Source: Homarus americanus
Taxonomy: Eukaryota; Arthropoda; Malacostraca; Decapoda; Nephropidae
Length of the DNA: 64,000 bases
NCBI RefSeq assembly: GCF_018991925.1
Contig: NW_024724368.1
Span: forward strand, 6,102,545-6,166,544
Direction: 5' to 3'
Shown: one piece after another, positions 55,975-64,000 of the stretch
How positions within the stretch are numbered: the first letter of the stretch is position 1
How the letters are laid out: every line of letters begins with the position of its first letter
Translations under genes and position numbers: made by a program
The notes under the pieces: generated by a model
Told to the model about the DNA's origin: nothing
Database searches by the model: none
The model's input: the letters and a program-made list of their open reading frames with translations, nothing else

Positions 55975-56730
55975 AATGTTTAAGTTGAACGTTTTAAGGT
56001 TTTGTAAATGGATCTTATGTTCTTTATGATACAATAGTAGCAGTGGGTGTTTTTGTGTTAAAACCCCTTCACTCCTGAGACGCCATTTTTACTATTTTAT
56101 TTGACAAACACCAGATGATTTTATTCAGGACAGAGGGGATCCCGTACACAGGTGTCTCTTAACTGTGAATAATACTGCATAAGGTATTCCCACCATCGAC
56201 GTCTATAATAATATTTTAAGAATTGTTCCCATCTTTCGGAAGAACAAACAAACAAACACAGACCAAAAATTGACTCTCCAGGAAGTGGTATCCAACACCC
56301 TTTCTATCTGACCAGGTATCGCAGTGACCTCAGTACGCAGGGCAGGGAAACAAGGGGTTTACCTGTGAACTGGGCAGTATACACCAGGTATAGTGCAGGT
56401 TAATTTGGTAACCAGTGAACGCATCTCAACGCTGACCTCCCTGACCCAAGATCCGGCACGGCGTGTTACTTGAGGTCATGTGAGAATCGGTGCCTTTGAT
56501 GTCAGGGTTACCAGGTTGTTGGCGAGCATCTCGCTATGACCTCTACCGTATTAAGAAGATGCAGTGCCAGACCAGACATTCGATAGCGACAGCACGAGTA
56601 TTCCGTAGCGTCTGGCGGTGATTGAAATATGCTACCTTGGAGAGATGTTGTCAAAACGTCAAATAAAATCCTGAAACTGAACTTCGTAAAACTTAGATTT
56701 TTTTCGTCAGTCTTAGATTTGGTTTGTGGT
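55975..56730. other. Lower-copy intergenic sequence
   Basis: No repeat array and no recognised gene. Confidence 0.45.
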
Positions 56731-56731
56731 G

Positions 56732-56815
56732 AGCTGGTGTGGGGTGGGCTGGTGTGGGGTGGGCTGGTGTGGGGTGGGCTGGTGTGGGGTGGGCTGATGT
56801 GGGTGGGTTGGTGTG
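56732..56815. repeat. 15-bp minisatellite GCTGGTGTGGGGTGG
   Basis: Five units with a 15-bp period. Confidence 0.94.
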
Positions 56816-57002
56816 GATGACTCAGACAACGCCACCGTGGGAGAGTTTACGTTAGTCTCTCTCTAGTCTGTTGTGGCCAGTCACCCCCCACACTGCTGCT
56901 GGTCTGCCACACACTAGCGACCTCTACGGTGTTTCTGATGTTTTTTCCTTTCCTCCATTTGTTTTCCTTTTGTTCTATTTTTTCTCTTCCTACTTTATTG
57001 TT

Positions 57003-57010
57003 CACACACA

Positions 57011-57041
<31 letters not shown>

Positions 57042-57042
57042 T
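57003..57042. repeat. (CA)n microsatellite
   Basis: About 38 bp with a CATACA interruption. Confidence 0.94.
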
Positions 57043-57575
57043 CACCTCGTACACAAACCCATGTGAAGAAGAAACCTATATGACGTTACTCTTGTAAATA
57101 AACAGTAGACGCAGTGCATTATGGGATCATTGATGATGGTAGATGTCTCCATGAATATAAACTATTAGTGTTTGGAATATTTATTGAATCTTATATTAAA
57201 GGAACGTCTAGAAAATGGACTCTTTTTGGCTTTATATTCCTTGTTTACTTAGCATTCTGTCACCCGCCATCTTGGAATGTTCGTCCTCACTCGACCCACA
57301 ATGCATCACGTAAAAACATATCATGACGTCATCGCGGAATGGGAATCGTGTGTCTCATAATATTTAATTATTGATGGAATTGAGTAATTAATATATTTGC
57401 TGAGCATTTAAAGACCTTAGGTATTGAAGGGCAATAATTCATTATAACATCAACAATGAACCAACAGAAGCTTAACGAACCACCACAAGGGCGTGATGAA
57501 GGACCCAGTATAGTGTAGACAGTGAGAGATTGACTTAGTGGAAGGGAACCAACACTTGAAAGGTTATTGATTCAT
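57043..57575. other. Lower-copy intergenic sequence
   Basis: AT-rich. The frame 57114-57326 has no recognised homology. Confidence 0.45.
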
Positions 57576-57579
57576 TGGT

Positions 57580-57800
57580 TCGAAGGTTCATTTGTCTGAA
57601 GGTTCATGAGTCAGGGTTCATTGGTCTGGAGGTTCATGGGTCAGAGTTCATTGGTCTGGATGTTCATTGGTCTGGATGTTCATTGGTCTGGAGGTTCATT
57701 TGTCTGGAGGTTCATGGGTCAGGGTTCATTGGTCTGGAGGTTCATTTGTCTGGAGGTTCACTGGTCTGGAGGTTCACTGGTCCGTAGGTTCACTGATCCA
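57580..57800. repeat. 16-bp minisatellite GGTCTGGAGGTTCATT
   Basis: About 13 units. GGTCAGGGTTCATT and GGTCTGGATGTTCATT are variants. Confidence 0.94.
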
Positions 57801-57869
57801 TGACCATCCAGTGCTAAAAAAAATTTAATTAACAATATTTATTTAGAATTTTAATACACGTATTCCCCA

Positions 57870-57992
57870 GATGGTCAAAAAGACATTCCAAACTAATTTC
57901 ACCTGAATATTAACCACCCTAACCTAACCTAACCTAACCTAAGGTAGCATTAAGGTGTTCATTCCTCAGGTGGGTTAATCTTCAGGTGATCA
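57870..57992. mobile_element. FB-TTAGG foldback element, short centre
   Basis: Left arm TAATTTCACCTGAATATTAA then CCACC. Centre four CCTAA units. Right arm AAGGTAGCATTAAGGTGTTC, CTCAGGTGGGTTAATCTTCA then GGTGATC. The left outer part is diverged. The right end is intact. Confidence 0.78.
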
Positions 57993-58211
57993 GTACAGGC
58001 ATCACGCATACACCCCCTGTGCTGTCATGACAACCATCTACCACACATTGTCTGCCTCACCTGTGTAGATCGCTGCAATAATTAGTGATTAATGGCGGAA
58101 GCTTCGTTAGGTCTCGCCTGGACAACTTAATTCTCGTTCAGTCGTTGTAGATGAGGTGTAATTTTTCCCGTGTCAGTGTTGCACAAAGGCTGAGGGAGTC
58201 ACTGGGGGAGC

Positions 58212-58402
58212 TGCTGGGTGTGGTCAGGAGAGTCAGAGTGGTCAGGAGAGTCACTGTGGTCAGGAGAGTCAGGGTGGTCAGGAGAGTCAGAGTGGTCAGG
58301 AGAGTCACTGTGGTCAGGAGAGTCAGCGTGGTCAGGAGAGTCACTGTGGTCAGGAGAGTCACTGTGGTCAGGAGAGTCAGAGTGGTCAGGAGGGTCAGCT
58401 TA
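58212..58402. repeat. 18-bp minisatellite GTGGTCAGGAGAGTCAGA
   Basis: Ten units with an exact 18-bp period and AGAGTCACT variants. Open frames on both strands follow from 18 being divisible by three. Confidence 0.96.
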
Positions 58403-58439
58403 CACTTAGATAGGTGGTTTTATATTGAGTAAAATCTTC

Positions 58440-58630
58440 ATACAAGTTCATATTGATTCACCCTGTAGACAGTGCAGGTATACAAACAATTTACATGGAC
58501 AGTTCAGGTACACAATGTATATAGACAGTTCTGGTATGTATACACAGACTACAGGTATACATTGTACATAGACAGTAGAATTATACATTAGACAGTAGAA
58601 TTATACATTATACAGTACCTAGACGATGCA
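58440..58630. repeat. Degenerate ACAGTTCAGGTATACAATGT repeats
   Basis: Loose units of about 30 bp (TAGACAGTAGAATTATACAT occurs twice near 58560-58605). Confidence 0.75.
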
Positions 58631-58869
58631 GGTGTATATAGAGTGATAAACAGTAAGTGGACTCGACCAAAGGGTAACGCAGACCAAGCCGTCATAAGCT
58701 TACTGTATATTTCCACTACATTAAACCTTTACAGACATAGGCGACAGTGGCTTAATATTACTCGGTGGGTAAGACAGATGGGCCTTCATGAACTGTATGC
58801 CGGATGTGACGTTGGTCTCGTTCCGTTGAGAGTAATGCTTCGTTTGTCATTCTCAAAGGAGGGAGCACA

Positions 58870-59098
58870 TACTGACCACACCCCAACCCGACCCCCCAAC
58901 CCGACCCCACCCCACCTCCAACCCGAGACCCCACCACCTCCTGTCTCGACCTCCCCACCTTCACCCCCAACCCGACCACTCCCACCCCAACTCCGACCTC
59001 ATTCTCACCCCCAACCCGACCACCCCACCCCTAACTCGACCTCACACCCCCACCCCCAATCCCGATTCCCACCTTCACTCCACCCCCAACCCGACCCC
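58870..59098. repeat. CCCCAACCCGACC-type minisatellite
   Basis: C-rich units of 12-22 bp. The proline-rich end of the frame at 58643-59134 is this repeat. Confidence 0.92.
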
Positions 59099-59249
59099 CA
59101 CGAGTCCACAGTCTTAAAAGGTCTCTTACGATGAATGTTTCTCGTAAGTGAAGATGTAAGAATGTGCCTTAGATGGCTGACTTAAGTGAAGGCAGATCAG
59201 ACTTACCGTTGATGATCTTGTCTTGTCACTGGTGCTGGTTCCGTGTATC

Positions 59250-59338
59250 TGGTTAAGGTTAGGTTAGGTTAGGTTAGGCTTGTTTAGGTTTGGTGAGGTT
59301 AGGTTAGGTTAGGTTAGGCTTGGTTAGGTTAGGTTCGA
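59250..59338. repeat. TTAGG array
   Basis: GGTTAGGTTAGGTTAGG blocks with GGCTTGTTTAGGTTTGG interruptions. Confidence 0.93.
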
Positions 59339-59339
59339 T

Positions 59340-59592
59340 TTCAGTAAAGGTATGAGTTTTTTCATGCTATTTTGAGGGTCTTGACAATTATATAAGTAGA
59401 TTAACCTAATTTCAACACAACTCTCCACAATATCAGAAGACACTTAGTTATATTTTCATTAAACTCTCGTCTGTTGTTTAAGTTTTGTTTTTCATTATTA
59501 TCTGTTTCCGACATGACTGTGTGAGTGCCTGTAGAGCGAGCAACACACACCCAAAGATTTTTAGTTCATATTGACAACACCCATATGTGAAG
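59340..59592. other. AT-rich intergenic sequence
   Basis: Nothing recognised. Confidence 0.4.
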
Positions 59593-59595
59593 TAC

Positions 59596-59596
<1 letters not shown>

Positions 59597-59669
<73 letters not shown>
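59597..59669. repeat. (CT)n microsatellite
   Basis: About 72 bp of pure CT. Confidence 0.98.
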
Positions 59670-59675
<6 letters not shown>

Positions 59676-59811
59676 TTAGATAGAGAGGTTTTGTGTCGCT
59701 GTTCTCCTGGTCGACAGTGACATATTGTGAGCCCCGACGACGAGTCAGACACAGCACGATAAGCCTTCGTGCATTATACAGTATTCTGGTTAAGCTTTCA
59801 GACGAGTATAA

Positions 59812-59965
59812 CCTTTTCTTTCTCTTCTTCTTCTCCTCTTCCTTCTCTTACCCTCCTTCTTCTCCTCCACCTTTTACTCTCTCCTTCACCACCTCCTCTT
59901 CTTACCATTCTTTTTCCCTCCTCAGTCTCTTATTCTTTTCCTCTCTCCCTCTCCTCCTCTTTACC
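59812..59965. repeat. Polypyrimidine tract
   Basis: CTTCTTCTTCTCCTC-rich sequence. Serine/leucine/phenylalanine-rich frames are artefacts. Confidence 0.92.
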
Positions 59966-60129
59966 CCTGCGGCCAGCACACGGAGGGAGTAGTTCGTCCT
60001 TTGCATTATTAATCACAGGTAAGGTAAGTTTGGGAACACGGGGCGTATATAGCAGCATACAAACAAGGTCTCTCTCTACCTAACTGTTCCTGTGACCACG
60101 TGATCCAGGGGCCGTCTACACCAGGAGGT

Positions 60130-60300
60130 TGTTGGTGTCTAACCTGAGGTGTGTGGTCCTCAACCCCAGAGGACACCCACGTAAAAATCCCCAGTGGAGG
60201 GGACCCAAGTAGAAGGACCCCAGAGGAAGGAATTCATTTAAGCGATCAATGAAGGAAGAGAACTCAGTGAAGGGACCTTAGGAGGGAGGGGGGGGGGGTT
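60130..60300. repeat. Degenerate AGAGGACCCMAGTGGAGGGACC words
   Basis: CCCCAGAGGA, CCCCAGTGGAGGGGACC and CCCCAGAGGAAGG recur irregularly. A run of G follows (60287-60297). Confidence 0.6.
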
Positions 60301-60428
60301 AATGGAGGGACGACATAAGTTACCCCAGCAGACAGCAAACCTATACTGCAGGGGCGTGGGGCGACTACCGAGTGCTCCTTAATGATTCCTCGTGCCCGTC
60401 TACCTCCCCTCCCCCTCCTCTCCTTCTG

Positions 60429-60516
60429 TACCATAGTGGTTAGGTACCTCCCTCCTGTGTACCATAGAAGTGAGGTACCTCCCTCCTGTGTACCATAGTG
60501 GTGAGGTACAGTTGGG
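60429..60516. repeat. 31-bp repeat, satellite copy group (3 units)
   Basis: ACCATAGTGGTTAGGTACCT then CCCTCCTGTGT, three units. The unit is the same as in the 0.9-kb array at 62478-63372. Confidence 0.95.
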
Positions 60517-60740
60517 GACATTTCCGACTAGTACACTCAGCGTTATCAATCCATTCTTTCCGTGAGCTGTGAACCCCGAGAGTATCTGTACGTGAATCCG
60601 AATCCTCTAAGTTACTCTGTGAGACGTGAGGTGCACACAGTAGCCTGGGACCACAATGATATAATTTGACTCATTACAAGCGCCCGGTAACGTTTACTTA
60701 AGATTAATTAGTGTTGTATGGACGCCTTTCATAATTAGTA

Positions 60741-60977
60741 TATATTATAGGCCTATAACAGTAATATATAATTTTCACAAGAGAGCGGGAGGTGAGGGGG
60801 GGGGGCAGTAAATGTGATCATATATCTCGGCCCAACACATTGTCCTCAGCCGGGCAATATACGGGAGGTGGAAACGGAAGAGCGGCACTGTGAATGGTCA
60901 AAAAATGTGAGTAGACAACCAATAGGAGACAAACATTCACAGAGACAATATAGAACACACACACACACCCACACACA

Positions 60978-61045
<68 letters not shown>

Positions 61046-61273
61046 GAACCCAAAATTCGAAACACCTGGGAATGTGTATTCTATTGAGGTGAATTTTTCT
61101 AATAATTGGCAAATATGTCATGACTGGCAGTCGTGTTGTAGTAGTGAGAGTTGTTGAGTTGAAGGAAAACGGAACACATTCCCAGGAACAGGAAATTGAA
61201 TTAAATATAGATTAAATCTTCTCCTCACTGTGAATACCTTAATTATATATTACTGTTATAGGCCTATAATATA
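60741..61273. mobile_element. 533-bp unit bounded by 33-bp perfect terminal inverted repeats
   Basis: The left end 60741-60773 reads TATTATAGGCCTATAACAGT (from 60743) inside a 33-base arm. The right end 61241-61273 is its exact reverse complement. The arms point inward, as in TIR elements. The interior holds a G-rich patch, ordinary sequence and a CA microsatellite (60955-61043), with no transposase. No clear target-site duplication is seen, so this is a non-autonomous (MITE-like) candidate or a chance-preserved inverted duplication. Confidence 0.6.
60955..61043. repeat. (CA)n microsatellite
   Basis: About 88 bp of CA with early CCCACACACAGA interruptions, inside the TIR unit. Confidence 0.97.
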
Positions 61274-61442
61274 CACCGATTATGCTCAGATAGGAATTCA
61301 ACTTTTGGCTAATATTGCTAAAACATAATGATCTAATTTGCATAGTTTCCTTTCAGTAGTTGTTTACACACATTGAGCCGCACACAACACTTGTTACGTG
61401 TACTGAAAAAAAAAATCTTTCTGTTTCTTTTTATAGTTAGCT

Positions 61443-61514
61443 GATCCTGGTAAGTGAAGACTGGTGCCAACCGAAGTGGTGAGCGGATGGCACCAGTCCT
61501 CTCTTACCAGGATC
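61443..61514. other. Strong hairpin: 27-bp arms, 18-nt loop
   Basis: Left arm GATCCTGGTAAGTGAAGACT then GGTGCCA (61443-61469). Right arm TGGCACCAGTCC then TCTCTTACCAGGATC (61488-61514). They are complementary at about 25 of 27 positions. Loop 61470-61487. A second, smaller hairpin (GCCTGACGG/CCGTCAGGC) lies downstream near 61577-61604. The stretch may be a structured RNA, a SINE head or a foldback repeat. I do not recognise the family. Confidence 0.7.
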
Positions 61515-61624
61515 ACCAACACCACAGTCCCACACGGGTGATCAGCCCGGGTGAGTCTTGACCTAAGCCCCACAGAGCCTGACGGTGCCAACAGTCCGTC
61601 AGGCCACACGAGGTGGTATACCAA

Positions 61625-61792
61625 ATAGTTTTTGGAAGTTGTATTTATGTTTCCTGAACTTTTATACTGATTATTTACCTGTTATTGTATTATTATGGTG
61701 TATAGTTAAGATTAAAGGTGATACATAGTGTAGTGTGAGTGAGGATAAGACGCTGTATCAAGTATTGACAGTAGAACTTAATTTTCCCGATA

Positions 61793-61828
<36 letters not shown>

Positions 61829-62470
61829 ATGTGTGTGTGTAAAACTCGACATAAATGTTATTAATGACAGCATTAAAGCAACGATACCTAGTACGTTATT
61901 TTCACCACATTATCATTCATAACTATTTCCATTTCGAACATTAGTTGTCAACATTGTTACTTTAAATTAACCTTCAAACACATTTTTAAAACAACTTGTA
62001 ACTCTCCCGATGTAAACAACTGAAATGATGTCAGGGGGATGTTAAGGGGAGGTGGTGTGACGTGAGGGGAGGGGAGGTCTCTGTACGCGCTGGACAGAGG
62101 ATAGGGGACAGTTGCACCCCACAACACTGGCCCACATAAAGCCTGGCACTATACTAACGTCTCTTACACTTAGCTTGAGGATAAATAAAGTGTTAGATTT
62201 ATACTGTGTAACTAACTGTTTTAGCCTTACTTTGTCCACTACAGGTCAGGTATTATTCACTCCACGTTAGAAGCGTCCATACTATACTGGACATCTATGT
62301 AAGCGTTGTCGGGCGCTTGTAATGAGTCATATTATATCATTGTGGTCCCAGGCTACTGTGTGCACCTCACGTCTCAGAGTAACTTAGAGGATTCATTTTC
62401 AGATACTCACGGGTTCACACCTCACGGAAAGAATGGATTGACAACGTTGAGTGTACTAGTCGGAAATATC
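61625..62470. other. AT-rich lower-copy stretch with (TA)n(TG)n
   Basis: Compound TA/TG microsatellite at 61794-61841. No gene recognised. Confidence 0.5.
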
Positions 62471-62477
62471 CCCAACT

Positions 62478-63372
62478 GTACCTCCCTCCTGTGTGTCATA
62501 GTGGTGAGGTACCTCCTGCCTGTGTGTCATAGTGGTGAGGTACCTCCCTCCTGTGTGTCATAGTGGTGAGGTACCTCCCTCCTGTGTGTCATAGTGGTGA
62601 GGTACCTCCTGCCTGTGTGTCATAGTGGTGTGGTACCTCCCTCCTGTGTGTCATAGTGGTGTGGTACCTCCCTCTTGTGTACCATAGTGGTGAGGCAACT
62701 CCCTCCTGTGTACCGTGCTGGTGAGGTACCTCCTTCCTGTGTACCATAGTGGTGAGGTACCTCCTTCCTGTGTGTCATAGTGGTGAGGTACCTCCTGCCT
62801 GTGTGTCATAGTGGTGAGGCACTCCTGCCTGTGTGTCATGGTGGTGTGGTACCTCCTCTTGTGTGACCATAGTGGTGAGGCAACTCCCTCCTGTGTACCG
62901 TGCTGGTGAGGTACCTCCTTTCCTGTGTACCATAGTGGTGAGGTGCACCTAGTGTCATAGTGGTGAGGTACCTCCTGCCTGTGTGTCATAGTGGTGAGGT
63001 ACCTCCTGCCTGTGTGTCATAGTGGTGTGGTACCTCCCTCTTGTACCATAGTGGTGAGGCAACTCCCTCCTGTGTACCGTGCTGGTGAGTGGTGTGTACC
63101 ATAGTGGTGAGGCAACTCCCTCCTGTGTACCGTGCTGGTGAGGTACCTCCTTCCTGTGTACCATAGTGGTGAGGTACCTCCTTCCTGTGTACCATAGTGG
63201 TGAGGTACCTCCTTCCTGTGTACCATAGTGGTGAGGCAACTCCCTCCTGTGTACCGTGCTGGTGAGGTACCTCCTTCCTGTGTACCATAGTGGTGAGGTA
63301 CCTCCCTCCTGTGTACCATAGTGGTGAGGTACCTCCCTCCTGTGTACCATAGTGGTGAGGTACCTCCCTCCT
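62478..63372. repeat. 31-bp satellite array, about 29 units
   Basis: The unit is GTGTGTCATAGTGGTGAGG then TACCTCCCTCCT. Variants are TGTACCATAGTGG, TGTACCGTGCTGG and GAGGCAACTCC. A higher-order block (ACCATAGTGG, GGCAACTCC, ACCGTGCTGG) recurs at about 62680, 62865, 63045, 63105 and 63225. Minus-strand frames of up to 140 aa (HHYGTQEGGTSPLWYTG) are the repeat. Confidence 0.97.
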
Positions 63373-63557
63373 GCTGCGTATCATTTGACATCTTAAAATT
63401 TCCGTCAATCTAGTATCATGAAGCTTAATCTTAGCTTGGTATAGTGAAAAGTCCGTTAGTTTGGTAACAATAATTCAGTCATTCTCGTACGACAAAATTA
63501 AGTATTAAATCAAAAGTCACACCTGTAGTCGGAAGCATCAGCATAGGTGAGACACCT

Positions 63558-63660
63558 GTAAAGATCACACAGCCACGTCACAGGTGGAGGCGCCGTGTTA
63601 TGACTGTTCCCTCGTCACAAGACATCACCTCCACCTGTGACGTGGCTCTGTGGTCTTTAC
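63558..63660. other. Strong hairpin: 34-bp arms, 35-nt loop
   Basis: Left arm GTAAAGATCACACAGCCACG then TCACAGGTGGAGGC (63558-63591). Right arm ACCTCCACCTGTGACGTGGC then TCTGTGGTCTTTAC (63627-63660). Only about three mismatches. Loop 63592-63626. Possible pre-miRNA-like or foldback structure. No coding capacity. Confidence 0.72.
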
Positions 63661-64000
63661 ATAATTTTCATTAAAAAACGAAAACGATTATTCAATAAAA
63701 TATATTTTATATAAAATCAAAGCAAATGGAAAAGAAAACTTGGGAAAATTGGTAAAATATATATATTCTTTATTTTCCTTTAAAATAAAAAGTAACATCT
63801 AGTGGGAATGTAAAAAACTAAGTCCCGAGGTGAGACACAGGTAATGGGTTCTACAAACAATGATAACATATCATCTGGTGAGTCCTGTGTCTTCCCTCTC
63901 GATACCATAGTCATGGTTAAGATACTGATAGAGGGGAGACTTGGGTGACGACTGAAGGAGTTAACTTTGTAAGCTGTAGCGAAGAGTGAGGCAGGTAGCG
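63661..64000. other. AT-rich intergenic sequence at window end
   Basis: Poly-A/T-rich to 63800, then mixed. Nothing recognised. Confidence 0.4.

Noticed and set aside
62651..63408. Minus-strand frames of 112-140 aa (HHYGTQEGGTSPLWYTG repeats)
   Set aside because: They are translations of the 31-bp satellite. Frames shift as unit length varies.

Overview
The window reads as nuclear, gene-poor DNA from an arthropod, most likely a decapod crustacean. The reasons are intron-less eukaryotic tRNA genes with internal pol III boxes, very heavy simple-sequence content (GT/CA runs up to about 325 bp, CT runs up to about 215 bp), many short tracts of the arthropod telomere-type motif TTAGG/CCTAA spread through the interior, and decayed retroelement fragments. 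I could not fix the species. Nothing bacterial (operons, Shine-Dalgarno sites, CRISPR arrays) was seen.

No intact protein-coding gene could be supported. Almost every long open frame is repeat translated in several frames at once (poly-VC, poly-TH, poly-LS, VDDER, VHNVTRYVHGHTVTCPY and similar). Genuine protein homology appears in three places, all broken: a DDTDVFVLLLH-family gene at the left end (28-1175, two in-frame stops and a frameshift), a 5'-truncated CR1/L2-like LINE reverse transcriptase with its FADD motif (11345-12136, minus), and the C-terminal part of a mobile-element ORF with a probable nuclease-like domain (50131-50935, minus, two frameshifts).

The best-supported functional genes are five tRNAs: three initiator tRNA-Met(CAT) (1870-1941 minus, 12263-12334 minus, 12788-12859 plus; the last two are a head-to-head pair) and two tRNA-Val(CAC) (3303-3375 minus, 47369-47441 plus). 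Two tRNA-derived SINE copies are also present (18132-18450 and 48362-48505).

Layout: 0-4 kb holds the pseudogene and two tRNAs. 4-10 kb is simple and mini-satellite DNA with a 5x tandem TGACGTCA array. 10-15 kb holds a dispersed repeat (called R1 here), the LINE, the tRNA-Met pair and a large CCTAA field. 15-28 kb is a succession of minisatellites (15, 45, 16, 43, 15, 16 and 61 bp units). 28-37 kb carries several copies of a foldback element with a CCTAA/TTAGG centre (called FB-TTAGG here), very long GT and CT runs and 16, 37 and 21 bp minisatellites. 37-48 kb is lower-copy DNA with a TTAGG higher-order array and a 51-bp array. 48-58 kb holds the second mobile-element fragment and 31, 15 and 18 bp arrays. 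58-64 kb holds a 533-bp terminal-inverted-repeat unit, two strong hairpins and a 0.9-kb array of 31-bp units that also occurs 2 kb away.

The most interesting unexplained structures are the FB-TTAGG family, the TIR unit at 60741-61273, the hairpins at 61443-61514 and 63558-63660, and the CRE-octamer array at 6344-6431. Names such as R1 and FB-TTAGG are labels used only in this annotation.
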